Below are positions 1 through 8,758 of a stretch of 64,000 nt of DNA, piece by piece. A program made the position numbers and the translations under genes. Source of the stretch: Photobacterium indicum (GTDB taxonomy: Bacteria > Pseudomonadota > Gammaproteobacteria > Enterobacterales > Vibrionaceae); assembly GCF_003026215.1 (NCBI RefSeq), contig NZ_PYOC01000015.1:51514-115513 (forward strand), in the 5' to 3' direction. How positions within the stretch are numbered: position 1 is the first letter of the stretch; every line of letters begins with the position of its first letter. The notes beneath the pieces are model-generated. The model was not told where the DNA came from. It was given only the letters and a program-made list of their open reading frames with translations, and ran no database searches.

Positions 1-11
1 TGGGCGGTGAA

Positions 12-782
12 TTATACTTTTTGTGAGCCAGAGCGCAAGGATCCTTCGTTGATCCCGACCTGATTTAAGAACTTTTTTAATCTTAGATCGTTTGGAGTGG
101 TGAAGATCTGCTCTGGTTTGCCTTGTTCGACGAATTCACCATCGGCCATAAAGATCACTCTATCAGCAACTTCGCGTGCAAATTGCATTTCGTGAGTAAC
201 CACTAACATGGTTTGATGACGGGTTGCTAATTTTTTCATTAATGTAAGTACTTCACCGACCCATTCAGGGTCTAAAGCGGATGTCGGCTCATCAAATAGC
301 AATAGTTCGGCTTCTAATGCCATTGCGCGTCCGATCCCCACTCGTTGCTGCTGACCACCAGAAAGTGCTGCCGGAAAGGCATCTCCTTTATCACCAAGCC
401 CAATATCATCAAGAATTTGCTGAGCTCGTTGGTAGGCTTCGTCTTTTTTCCAGCCTTTTACGGTGATTAAGCCTTCTGCCACGTTTTGCCGCGCCGTTAA
501 ATGAGCAAATAACGCATAATTTTGAAAAACAAAGCCTGTTTTACGTCGTAACGCTAAAATATCGTTCTTTTTGGCTTGAGTTGTATCAACCGTCACGTCA
601 TCAATGGTGATTTTTCCTTGATTAGCGGTCTCTAAAAAATTAATACAGCGCAATAACGTGGATTTTCCGGTGCCTGAAGGGCCAATCACCACCACAATTT
701 CACCCTTGGTGATCGTTAAATCCAGATCTGAAAAGACAGTGCTATCGCCAAAGCGTTTGGTGAGTTTTTTTATATCAATCAT
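12..782 (-). CDS. Polar amino acid (cystine-like) ABC transporter ATP-binding protein
   Basis: ATPase subunit (256 aa) of a type-I amino acid importer; it hydrolyses ATP on the cytoplasmic face to drive uptake through the adjacent permease. Walker A GPSGTGKST is at residues 34-42, the signature is LSGGQQQRVGIGRA, Walker B with D-loop is LLLFDEPTSALDP, and the switch histidine is in VVTHE. Length and motifs fit the GlnQ/TcyN/HisP family. The start overlaps the permease stop by 4 bases (ATGA type), so the two are translationally coupled. With the binding protein upstream it forms a three-gene minus-strand operon next to dnaA, the same neighbourhood as in Vibrio. The exact substrate (cystine or another polar amino acid) cannot be fixed from sequence. 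Confidence 0.93.
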   Translation of the reverse strand: MIDIKKLTKRFGDSTVFSDLDLTITKGEIVVVIGPSGTGKSTLLRCINFLETANQGKITIDDVTVDTTQAKKNDILALRRKTGFVFQNYALFAHLTARQNVAEGLITVKGWKKDEAYQRAQQILDDIGLGDKGDAFPAALSGGQQQRVGIGRAMALEAELLLFDEPTSALDPEWVGEVLTLMKKLATRHQTMLVVTHEMQFAREVADRVIFMADGEFVEQGKPEQIFTTPNDLRLKKFLNQVGINEGSLRSGSQKV

Positions 783-1450
783 CGTACATACGCCTTGTTG
801 AGTTTTGCTTCAGCCCAGTTTTGTACTTGCGTTAGTACAAGCACTAATCCCCAATAAATAAAGGCAACAGCCAAAAATGCTTCAAAAAATTTAAAGCTGG
901 AAGACGCTTCCATTTGTGCTTTTGCCATAATTTCAGCGACCCCAAGCGTGAAGGCGAGTGAGGTTGATTTAATCATGTCGATAAAATAATTCATTAAAGA
1001 CGGTAAAGCGATGCGAGTGGCTTGCGGTAAAATAATACGACGCATTGCCTGCATTTCGGTCATGCCAATGGCAAGGCTTGCTTCCCGTTGGCTGCGATCT
1101 ACCCCAATTATGGCCGCTCGAATGCTCTCTGCCATATAGGCAGCAAAGTGTAAGCTCAATCCGATAACTGATGCACTGAAAGCATCCAAACCAATAAATA
1201 TAGGAAAGACTTGAGGCAAGCCGTAATAAAGCAGGAACAATTGCACAAGCAAGGGGGTTCCGCGAAAGAAACTGATGTAAAGTTGGCTCAGTTGGTTTAA
1301 TACTGGCAGTTTATAAACTCGTACTAATGCCAGTGTTATCGAGATAATTAGTGCAAATCCGAGTCCCCATACTGCCATCGATAGTGTTGTACCAAGGTAC
1401 TTCATCAAGATTGGCATCAGAGAGAGCATATAGTTGAAATCGAAACCCAT
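779..1450 (-). CDS. Polar amino acid ABC transporter permease
   Basis: Inner-membrane subunit of the importer, HisM/GlnP family, with about five hydrophobic helices. The EAA loop that docks the ATPase is visible as EASLAIGMTEMQAMRRIILPQA. The frame opens at a GTG at 1492, but the ATG at 1450 (MGFDFNYML) is chosen because family members usually begin a few residues before the first helix; neither start has a strong ribosome site, and the GTG start would add 14 residues. It lies between the binding-protein gene and the ATPase gene, overlapping the latter by 4 bases. Confidence 0.88.
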   Translation of the reverse strand: MGFDFNYMLSLMPILMKYLGTTLSMAVWGLGFALIISITLALVRVYKLPVLNQLSQLYISFFRGTPLLVQLFLLYYGLPQVFPIFIGLDAFSASVIGLSLHFAAYMAESIRAAIIGVDRSQREASLAIGMTEMQAMRRIILPQATRIALPSLMNYFIDMIKSTSLAFTLGVAEIMAKAQMEASSSFKFFEAFLAVAFIYWGLVLVLTQVQNWAEAKLNKAYVR

Positions 1451-1557
1451 GATGGCTACTTGTCCGTTGATTGTAGATGTTGTCAGAGACACAAAGACTC
1501 ACCATTGGTGAGCCTTGTTTTGAGGTAAAATGTATCGAAGCTTAACTTCTTTATATT

Positions 1558-2313
1558 TTACTTGGTGATATCAGTATCAAACCATTTAATTGAAATGTCA
1601 GCCAATGTGCCATCTTCACGCATTGCGTTTAGCGCGGTATTGACTTCATTACGTAGCTTCTCGCCTTTTTCATCTTTCAAAAAAGGCCACGCATTTTCAA
1701 TTGTCTCAAATGGTTGTCCTGCTAATTCTAGTGGTAAATTCGCTTTTTTGATCAATTCAATTGAAGAAAGGCGATCCATTACAAATGCATCGGTGCGGCC
1801 TAAAGCGACGTCGTGCTCGATACCCGCATCGTAGGTTTTGATGTTGATTTGCGCGGCATTATCAAGTTGACGTAATAGTTGCTCGTAATTAGAACCTAAG
1901 TTAACCCCGACGGTTTTATCTGCAAGATCAGCTGTCGATTTAATCTCGGTATTACCTTTACGTACTACCAGTTGTGCGCCATCGATAACATAAGGTTCAG
2001 CAAAAAAGAATTTAGCTTGGCGTTCGGGTGTAATGGTGATTTGGTTTGAAATGGTATCAATACGGCCTGTTTCTAGTAAGCCAAATAAACCAGAGAAGCT
2101 GGCGGTAACGTACTCAACGTTATAATCGTTACGTTTGCCGATTTCATCCCATAAATCGACTTCAAAACCTTGAAGTTGATCCATTTTTACAAAAGTGAAA
2201 GGGAAATAGCGTCCTGACATACCAACTTTCACATCTGTTGCCGCCATTACTGTTTGGCTTGCTGCTAAAGTTAGTGCTACCGCTGTAAATGTTGTCTTTA
2301 TCCAGCTTTTCAT
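1558..2313 (-). CDS. Periplasmic amino acid-binding protein of the ABC importer
   Basis: Solute-binding protein of 251 aa, first gene of the operon. It has a classical signal peptide: MKSW then a Lys, a hydrophobic core, and a likely cut after VMA (residue 24). The mature part has the SBP family 3 fold; the signature region is GFEVDLWDEIGKR followed by GLLETGRIDTISNQITITPERQAKFFFAEPYV. That wording is closest to cystine-type binding proteins (TcyJ/FliY group), but specificity is inferred. It should capture substrate in the periplasm and deliver it to the permease encoded downstream. Confidence 0.9.
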   Translation of the reverse strand: MKSWIKTTFTAVALTLAASQTVMAATDVKVGMSGRYFPFTFVKMDQLQGFEVDLWDEIGKRNDYNVEYVTASFSGLFGLLETGRIDTISNQITITPERQAKFFFAEPYVIDGAQLVVRKGNTEIKSTADLADKTVGVNLGSNYEQLLRQLDNAAQINIKTYDAGIEHDVALGRTDAFVMDRLSSIELIKKANLPLELAGQPFETIENAWPFLKDEKGEKLRNEVNTALNAMREDGTLADISIKWFDTDITK

Positions 2314-2625
2314 CCTGCTTACTCCATGTATGGCTTACATCATTATCTATTTCTGCCATCCTACTTGGTAGACTTTGGTTTTTTTAAATAACTTAGAGTT
2401 ATTTTACATAACCTTGGGTTAGGTCTAGTGGATCTTAGCCCAGTGTTAATAGTATTGTGGGTAATATCTGGGTAAATTGTGTTGATCCAATGCTTGACTG
2501 TGCAGTTTATGTGAATAAGTCTGATCTTATTCACTGGATCTGCGATCTCTTTGCTGGTGATCCAGAGCCAGCAGGTATAAAATTACATCCCTTTTTGTGT
2601 TTTGTTACTCAGTGTGGAGTCGAAC
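2314..2625 (+). promoter_or_regulatory. dnaA control region: inverted DnaA-box pair and GATC cluster
   Basis: This 312-base gap separates the divergent ABC operon from dnaA. It contains a perfect 9-base inverted repeat, GTGAATAAG (2511-2519) and CTTATTCAC (2526-2534), 6 bases apart. The left arm reads as a DnaA box on the reverse strand (TTATTCACA, 2510-2518) and the right arm is a one-off box (TTATTCACT, 2527-2535). Six GATC sites lie at 2431, 2484, 2523, 2537, 2544 and 2559, five of them within 79 bases. A weak -10-like TATAAA is at 2576. DnaA autoregulation and SeqA/Dam control, as at E. coli dnaA, are the likely roles. No AT-rich unwinding element typical of oriC is evident. Confidence 0.6.
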
Positions 2626-4050
2626 TTGTCATCTTCGCTATGGTTGCAGTGCCTTCAACGTCTTCAAGAAGAGCTACCAGCAACAGAATTCAGCATGTGG
2701 GTTCGCCCCCTACAAGCTGAGTTAAACGATAATACGCTGACCCTTTTTGCTCCTAATCGTTTTGTTCTCGATTGGGTAAGGGATAAGTACCTTAATAATA
2801 TTAACCGTCTACTGAATGAATTCTGTGGGACGGATATACCGATCTTGCGTTTTGAAGTGGGCAGCCGACAAGTTGTTGTGCCACCTTCTCAAACCATCGC
2901 ACCTGCCGCACCGGCAGTGATGTTAGCGCCAAAGCCATCACCTGCAACGCAAATATTGCAAGATGATGCTCCATCACGCTCATGGGAGCCTGCACCATCA
3001 CCCGTACAACCTGAATCGAAATCAGGCTATCGTTCGAATGTGAATCCTAAACATAATTTTAATAATTTTGTTGAAGGTAAATCGAATCAACTGGGTTTAG
3101 CTGCTTGTCGTCAAGTGTCTGATAATCCTGGTGCTGCGTATAACCCATTGTTTCTTTATGGAGGCACGGGTTTAGGTAAAACGCACTTATTACATGCGGT
3201 CGGCAATGCGATTGCTGATCGTAAACCCAATGCGCGCGTGGTTTACATGCACTCTGAGCGCTTTGTACAAGATATGGTGAAAGCACTGCAAAATAACGCC
3301 ATTGAAGAATTTAAGCGTTATTACCGCAGTGTCGATGCATTATTGATTGATGACATTCAATTCTTTGCTAATAAAGAACGTTCACAAGAAGAATTTTTTC
3401 ATACCTTTAATGCCTTGCTTGAAGGTAACCAACAGATCATTTTGACATCCGACCGTTATCCTAGAGAAATCAATGGGGTAGAAGATCGTTTGAAATCACG
3501 TTTTGGTTGGGGATTAACTGTTGCGATTGAGCCACCAGAGTTAGAAACTCGGGTCGCTATCTTAATGAAGAAAGCAGAAAATCATAATATTCGACTGCCC
3601 GATGAAGTGGCCTTCTTTATTGCTAAGCGTTTACGTTCAAACGTACGTGAGCTTGAAGGCGCATTGAATCGTGTTATCGCTAATGCCAACTTTACTGGTC
3701 GTGCAATTACGATAGATTTTGTGCGTGAAGCCTTACGTGATTTACTCGCGCTGCAAGAAAAGCTTGTTACCATTGATAATATTCAGAAGACTGTTGCTGA
3801 ATACTATAAAATAAAGATGTCAGACATGCTGTCGAAGCGTCGTTCACGTTCCGTGGCGCGACCGCGTCAAATGGCGATGGCATTGGCTAAAGAATTAACT
3901 AATCACAGTCTTCCTGAAATCGGTGATGCTTTTGGTGGTCGAGATCACACCACTGTCTTACATGCTTGCCGAAAAATAGTGCAGTTGCGTGAAGAAAGCC
4001 ACGATATAAAAGAAGATTATTCAAACCTAATAAGAACATTATCGACCTGA
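2626..4050 (+). CDS. dnaA: Chromosomal replication initiator DnaA
   Basis: AAA+ initiator that binds DnaA boxes, opens oriC and loads DnaB. The TTG at 2626 is taken as the start (474 aa, beginning SSSLWLQCLQRLQ) because GTGGAG sits 7 bases upstream and known gamma-proteobacterial DnaA proteins begin here; an in-frame TTG at 2602 would add 8 residues. Domain I is at 1-85, a variable Pro/Ala-rich linker follows, then Walker A GGTGLGKT at 179-186, Walker B LLIDDIQFF, the sensor region RLKSRFGWGL, and a C-terminal helix-turn-helix with the DnaA signature around GGRDHTTVLHACRK. It is followed after 1 base by dnaN. Confidence 0.98.
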   Translation: MSSSLWLQCLQRLQEELPATEFSMWVRPLQAELNDNTLTLFAPNRFVLDWVRDKYLNNINRLLNEFCGTDIPILRFEVGSRQVVVPPSQTIAPAAPAVMLAPKPSPATQILQDDAPSRSWEPAPSPVQPESKSGYRSNVNPKHNFNNFVEGKSNQLGLAACRQVSDNPGAAYNPLFLYGGTGLGKTHLLHAVGNAIADRKPNARVVYMHSERFVQDMVKALQNNAIEEFKRYYRSVDALLIDDIQFFANKERSQEEFFHTFNALLEGNQQIILTSDRYPREINGVEDRLKSRFGWGLTVAIEPPELETRVAILMKKAENHNIRLPDEVAFFIAKRLRSNVRELEGALNRVIANANFTGRAITIDFVREALRDLLALQEKLVTIDNIQKTVAEYYKIKMSDMLSKRRSRSVARPRQMAMALAKELTNHSLPEIGDAFGGRDHTTVLHACRKIVQLREESHDIKEDYSNLIRTLST

Positions 4051-4051
4051 T

Positions 4052-5152
4052 ATGAAATTTACCGTCGAACGCGAACATTTATTAAAGCCTTTGCAGCAGG
4101 TATCTGGTGCTTTAGGCGGTCGTCCTTCTTTACCTATCTTAGGTAACATTCTGCTTAAAGTGGAAGAGGGATACCTGTCGATGACAGGAACCGATTTAGA
4201 AGTCGAACTGATTGCAAAATTAGCACTAGAAGCTGATTTTGAAATTGGTGCCGTGACTGTGCCCTCCCGTAAGTTTCTCGATATCTGTCGTGGCTTGCCT
4301 GATAGCGCTAAGATTGCCGTTACACTTGAAGGCGATCGCATTCTAATCCGTTCCGGTCGTAGTCGTTACTCACTATCGACGTTGCCTGCCGCTGATTTTC
4401 CTAATATCGAAGATTGGCAGAGTGATGTTGAATTCACGCTACCGCAAGGTCGCATGAGCCAGCTTATCCAGAGCACGCAGTTTTCAATGGCACATCAAGA
4501 CGTACGCTACTACTTGAATGGCATGTTGTTTGAAACCGATGGTAGCCATTTGCGCTCGGTAGCAACAGATGGCCACCGTATGGCTGTATGCGCGATCGAC
4601 TTAGCGCAAGAGCTGGCAACTAAGCAGATCATTGTGCCGCGTAAAGGCGTATTGGAATTGGTACGCTTGCTAGACAACGCCGAAGCAATGGTTGATATCC
4701 AAATTGGTAATTCGAACATCCGAGCAACCGTGAATAATTTTGTATTCACCTCGAAGCTAGTGGATGGGCGTTTTCCTGATTACCGTCGTGTTATGCCACA
4801 AAGTAGCAATAAGTTTGTTGAAGCGAGTTGTGACGAATTACGTAAAGCGTTTTCACGTGCTGCGATCTTATCAAACGAAAAATTCCGAGGTGTGCGCGTT
4901 AACTTGTCAAAAGGTGAAATGCGTATAACGGCTAATAACCCTGAGCAAGAAGAAGCGGAAGAGTTTCTTGATGTCGATTATCAAGGGGATGACTTAGAAA
5001 TCGGTTTTAACGTTAGCTATGTATTGGATGTGCTTAACACCTTAAAATGTGACCAAGTACGTTTGTCGCTAACCGATGCTAATGCCAGTGCATTAGTTGA
5101 AGATTGCGCCAATGATGAAGCGATGTATGTTGTGATGCCAATTAGATTATAA
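4052..5152 (+). CDS. dnaN: DNA polymerase III beta sliding clamp
   Basis: Processivity clamp, 366 aa, the same length as E. coli DnaN. It has three tandem clamp folds; the start MKFTVEREHLLKPLQQVSGALGG and the C-terminal MYVVMPIRL are typical, the latter closing the hydrophobic pocket that binds polymerase and MutS clamp motifs. The ATG follows the dnaA stop by one base, so translation is probably coupled, and recF begins 3 bases after its stop. No defects seen. Confidence 0.98.
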   Translation: MKFTVEREHLLKPLQQVSGALGGRPSLPILGNILLKVEEGYLSMTGTDLEVELIAKLALEADFEIGAVTVPSRKFLDICRGLPDSAKIAVTLEGDRILIRSGRSRYSLSTLPAADFPNIEDWQSDVEFTLPQGRMSQLIQSTQFSMAHQDVRYYLNGMLFETDGSHLRSVATDGHRMAVCAIDLAQELATKQIIVPRKGVLELVRLLDNAEAMVDIQIGNSNIRATVNNFVFTSKLVDGRFPDYRRVMPQSSNKFVEASCDELRKAFSRAAILSNEKFRGVRVNLSKGEMRITANNPEQEEAEEFLDVDYQGDDLEIGFNVSYVLDVLNTLKCDQVRLSLTDANASALVEDCANDEAMYVVMPIRL

Positions 5153-5155
5153 AAA

Positions 5156-6235
5156 ATGGCACTTACTCGTTTAATCGTTAAAGATTTCAGAAATATTGAA
5201 GCGTGTGACTTAGCTTTGTCACCACGCTTTAATTTTTTGGTTGGTGCGAATGGCAGTGGAAAAACCAGTGTATTGGAAGCTATCCATTATCTGGGGCATG
5301 GCCGTTCGTTCCGAAGCCACCTTACCAGTCGTGTTATTCGTCATGAGCAACAAGAGTTGTTTATTCATGGACGAGTACTGACTGACAATCAATTAGAACT
5401 TCCGCTGGGCATCAATAAAAAACGTGATGGCACAACGGAAGTGAAAGTCTCTGGTGAAAGCGGTCAAAAGCTATCGCAATTAGCCCAAGTATTGCCCCTG
5501 CAATTGATCACACCTGAAGGGTTTGAGCTTTTGATTGGTGGGCCGAAATATCGTCGATCTTTTATTGATTGGGGTGTGTTTCATATAGAGCCGAAGTTCT
5601 ATAATGCTTGGAGCCGTATTAAGCGACTCACCAAACAGCGCAATGCACTGTTAAAAACAGCACGCAGCTACCGTGAACTCAGTTATTGGGATCAAGAGTT
5701 AGCAGTGTTAGCTGAAGAAATCAGTGTATGGCGAGACGAATACCTTATTGCGGTAAAACAAAAAGCGGCTGAAATCTGCCAAGGTTTTTTACCTGAGTAT
5801 GAAATCCAGTTGTCTTATTACCGTGGTTGGGAAAAAGAAACCCCTTATGCTGAGCTGCTAAAACGCAATTTTGAGCGTGATTGCCAGCTTGGCTATACCG
5901 TAAATGGTCCGCATAAGGCTGATTTACGAATGAAGGTGGCTGGTACGCCTGTTGAAGATGTGTTGTCGCGTGGACAACTTAAACTGATGGTATGCGCATT
6001 GCGTTTAGCGCAAGGACTTCATCTAACAGAAGCAACGGGCAAACAGTGTATTTACCTTCTTGATGATTTTGCTTCCGAGCTGGATAGCCATAGGCGTGCG
6101 CTGTTAGCGCAACGGTTAAAAGAAACCAACGCCCAGGTTTTCATTAGTGCGATCAGTGATGAACAAATTGCAGATATGCATGATGAAAATGGCAAGATGT
6201 TTCATGTGGAACACGGTAAAATAACCGCAGGATAA
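5156..6235 (+). CDS. recF: DNA replication and repair protein RecF
   Basis: SMC/ABC-like ATPase (359 aa) that with RecO and RecR loads RecA at single-strand gaps. Walker A GANGSGKT is near residue 30, the signature-like LSRGQLKLMVCALRLAQG is C-terminal, and Walker B is IYLLDDFASELD. The product ends KMFHVEHGKITAG; the DNA encoding MFHVEH is a near-match to parS (6198-6213), listed separately. It sits 3 bases after dnaN and 19 before gyrB. Confidence 0.97.
   Translation: MALTRLIVKDFRNIEACDLALSPRFNFLVGANGSGKTSVLEAIHYLGHGRSFRSHLTSRVIRHEQQELFIHGRVLTDNQLELPLGINKKRDGTTEVKVSGESGQKLSQLAQVLPLQLITPEGFELLIGGPKYRRSFIDWGVFHIEPKFYNAWSRIKRLTKQRNALLKTARSYRELSYWDQELAVLAEEISVWRDEYLIAVKQKAAEICQGFLPEYEIQLSYYRGWEKETPYAELLKRNFERDCQLGYTVNGPHKADLRMKVAGTPVEDVLSRGQLKLMVCALRLAQGLHLTEATGKQCIYLLDDFASELDSHRRALLAQRLKETNAQVFISAISDEQIADMHDENGKMFHVEHGKITAG
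6198..6213. other. parS-like ParB binding site inside recF
   Basis: TGTTTCATGTGGAACA differs from the parS consensus TGTTTCACGTGAAACA at two positions; one (A to G in the right arm) is a form seen in Pseudomonas-type parS, TGTTCCACGTGGAACA. It overlaps recF codons for MFHVEH. Binding is inferred from similarity and from the other parS sites in the window. Confidence 0.5.
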
Positions 6236-6254
6236 TTAAAGCGAGAGTAACTCA

Positions 6255-8672
6255 ATGTCCAACAATTACGATTCATCAAGCATTAAAGTGCTTAAAGGCC
6301 TTGATGCCGTACGTAAGCGCCCAGGGATGTATATTGGCGATACTGATGACGGTACTGGTTTGCACCATATGGTGTTTGAGGTCGTCGATAACTCTATCGA
6401 TGAAGCTCTTGCTGGTCACTGTGAAGACATTATTATCACAATCCACGAGGATAACTCTGTTTCTGTCAGTGATGACGGACGTGGTATTCCAACCGATATT
6501 CATGAAGAAGAAGGTGTATCTGCCGCTGAAGTAATCATGACGGTACTGCACGCGGGTGGTAAATTTGATGATAACTCATACAAAGTATCTGGCGGCCTAC
6601 ACGGTGTAGGTGTCTCTGTTGTGAATGCGCTATCTGAAAAGGTAGAGCTAACGATTAATCGTCATGGCTCGATTCATCACCAAATCTATCACCACGGTGT
6701 GCCAGATAAGCCACTTGAAGCGATCGGTGAGACAGACAAAACGGGTACGCGTATTCGTTTCTGGCCAAGTGAAGATACATTTACCAATGTTGTTTTCCAC
6801 TATGAGATTCTGGCTAAGCGTCTTCGTGAGTTATCGTTCCTTAACTCTGGCGTATCTATTCGCTTGATTGACGAGCGTGAAGAAGGCAAGCAAGACCACT
6901 TCATGTATGAAGGTGGTATCAAGGCGTTTGTTGAACACTTGAACCGCAACAAAACACCAATTCACTCGAAAGTGTTCCATTTTGACTTTGAACGTGAAGA
7001 TGGCATTTCGGTTGAAGTTGCTATGCAGTGGAACGATGGTTTCCAAGAAGGCATCTATTGTTTCACTAACAACATCCCACAGCGTGATGGTGGTAGTCAC
7101 TTAGCGGGTTTCCGTGGCGCGTTAACGCGTACGTTAAATACGTTTATGGATAAAGAAGGCTATTCTAAAAAAGAAAAGACTTCGACATCAGGTGATGATG
7201 CGCGTGAAGGCCTAACGGCTGTTGTTTCCGTTAAAGTACCGGATCCAAAGTTTTCAAGCCAAACCAAAGACAAACTGGTATCAAGCGAAGTGAAACCTGC
7301 TGTTGAATCAGCAATGAATGAAAAACTGAGTGAGTTCTTATTAGAGAATCCATCAGACGCTAAAATTGTTTGTAGTAAAATTATTGATGCATCTCGTGCA
7401 CGTGAAGCTGCGCGTAAAGCACGTGAAATGACACGTCGTAAAGGTGCTCTTGATCTTGCTGGTTTGCCGGGTAAATTGGCTGATTGCCAAGAAAAAGATC
7501 CTGCACTATCTGAATTATACATAGTGGAAGGGGACTCTGCTGGCGGTTCAGCCAAGCAGGGACGTAACCGTAAAAATCAGGCAATCTTACCGCTTAAAGG
7601 TAAAATTCTTAACGTAGAAAAAGCACGTTTTGATAAGATGCTATCTTCTCAAGAAGTGGCCACACTGATTACCGCAATGGGTTGTGGTATCGGACGTGAT
7701 GAATATAACCCTGACAAATTGCGTTACCACAACATCATCATCATGACGGATGCCGATGTCGATGGTTCTCACATCCGTACGCTGTTATTGACATTCTTCT
7801 ACCGTCAAATGCCAGAGCTGATTGAACGTGGTCACATCTATATTGCTCAGCCACCGCTTTACAAGGTGAAGAAAGGTAAGCAAGAGCAATACATCAAAGA
7901 TGATGAAGACATGGATCAATACCAAGTGTCTCTAGCATTAGATAACGCATCATTGTTTGCAACTGAAGGTGCACCAGCTATTACTGGTTTAGCACTAGAA
8001 GAATTAGTGAAGCAATATAATGCCGGCATGAAGCTGATTGAGCGCATGAGTCGTCGTTATCCATTACTGATGTTAAATGAGTTTGCATACCAACCTCGTC
8101 TTTCTACCGAAATGCTGAGTGATGAAACTGCAATCGAAGCGTGGGCTACACCGTTAGTTGCAGCGTTGAATGAAAAGCAATCTGGTGAAAGCCAATACAG
8201 CTTTGCTATTCAGCGTGATGAAGAAAACAATGTTTTCTTACCGCAAGTGATTGTACGTACACACGGCGTTGAATACGATTACACGCTAAGCTATGACCTT
8301 CTAAATTCACGAGAGTACAGCAAGTTAGCTGATCTTTCTGAAGCGTTAAATGGCTTAATAGAAGAAAATGCTTACGTGCAACGTGGCGAGCGTAAACAAT
8401 CGATTTCAAGCTTTAAAGAAGGCTTAGATTGGTTGATTAAAGAATCTCGCCGTGGTGTATACCTTCAGCGTTACAAAGGTCTGGGTGAGATGAACCCTGA
8501 ACAGTTGTGGGAAACGACAATGGATCCTGAATCTCGTCGTATGCTACAAGTAACGATTAACGATGCTGTTGCAGCTGATGAGTTGTTCACCACACTAATG
8601 GGTGATCAAGTAGAACCTCGTCGTAACTTCATTGAAGAAAATGCATTAAAAGTGGCGAATTTAGACGTGTAG
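6255..8672 (+). CDS. gyrB: DNA gyrase subunit B
   Basis: ATPase and TOPRIM subunit of gyrase (805 aa; E. coli 804), which with GyrA introduces negative supercoils. The N-terminal GHKL domain shows VVDNSIDEALAGH, DDGRGIP and the glycine-rich GGLHGVGVSVVNALS. The TOPRIM domain has EGDSAGGSAKQGR and the Mg-binding DADVDGSHIRTLL. The Gram-negative insert in the C-terminal half and the closing PRRNFIEENAL are present. The gene ends the dnaA-dnaN-recF-gyrB run and is followed by a hairpin terminator shared with the convergent flhA. Confidence 0.98.
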   Translation: MSNNYDSSSIKVLKGLDAVRKRPGMYIGDTDDGTGLHHMVFEVVDNSIDEALAGHCEDIIITIHEDNSVSVSDDGRGIPTDIHEEEGVSAAEVIMTVLHAGGKFDDNSYKVSGGLHGVGVSVVNALSEKVELTINRHGSIHHQIYHHGVPDKPLEAIGETDKTGTRIRFWPSEDTFTNVVFHYEILAKRLRELSFLNSGVSIRLIDEREEGKQDHFMYEGGIKAFVEHLNRNKTPIHSKVFHFDFEREDGISVEVAMQWNDGFQEGIYCFTNNIPQRDGGSHLAGFRGALTRTLNTFMDKEGYSKKEKTSTSGDDAREGLTAVVSVKVPDPKFSSQTKDKLVSSEVKPAVESAMNEKLSEFLLENPSDAKIVCSKIIDASRAREAARKAREMTRRKGALDLAGLPGKLADCQEKDPALSELYIVEGDSAGGSAKQGRNRKNQAILPLKGKILNVEKARFDKMLSSQEVATLITAMGCGIGRDEYNPDKLRYHNIIIMTDADVDGSHIRTLLLTFFYRQMPELIERGHIYIAQPPLYKVKKGKQEQYIKDDEDMDQYQVSLALDNASLFATEGAPAITGLALEELVKQYNAGMKLIERMSRRYPLLMLNEFAYQPRLSTEMLSDETAIEAWATPLVAALNEKQSGESQYSFAIQRDEENNVFLPQVIVRTHGVEYDYTLSYDLLNSREYSKLADLSEALNGLIEENAYVQRGERKQSISSFKEGLDWLIKESRRGVYLQRYKGLGEMNPEQLWETTMDPESRRMLQVTINDAVAADELFTTLMGDQVEPRRNFIEENALKVANLDV

Positions 8673-8701
8673 AACGTTCGGTTTTAGCCTCGTAACAGCG
8701 C

Positions 8702-8729
8702 AAAACGCCACTTTGATAGTGGCGTTTTT
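8702..8729. terminator. Intrinsic terminator, gyrB / flhA convergent
   Basis: AACGCCACT and AGTGGCGTT form a 9-bp stem around a TTGAT loop, followed by a T run on the plus strand (for gyrB) and preceded by AAAA, so a shorter T run on the minus strand (for flhA). Confidence 0.88.
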
Positions 8730-8758
8730 TATTGCTTAAATTTCAAACTCTTCTGGGA

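Noticed and set aside
2400..2600. dnaA upstream region as oriC
   Set aside because: Only one good DnaA box and no AT-rich unwinding repeats; in Vibrionaceae oriC is expected near mnmG (gidA), which is not in the window.
2457..2720. 87-codon plus frame across the dnaA start region
   Set aside because: It overlaps the DnaA N-terminus in another frame and lies in the dnaA control DNA; no ribosome site or protein-like features.
7160..7555. 131-codon minus frame inside gyrB
   Set aside because: Antisense shadow of conserved gyrB codons; Ser/Arg/Ala-rich with no recognisable domain.
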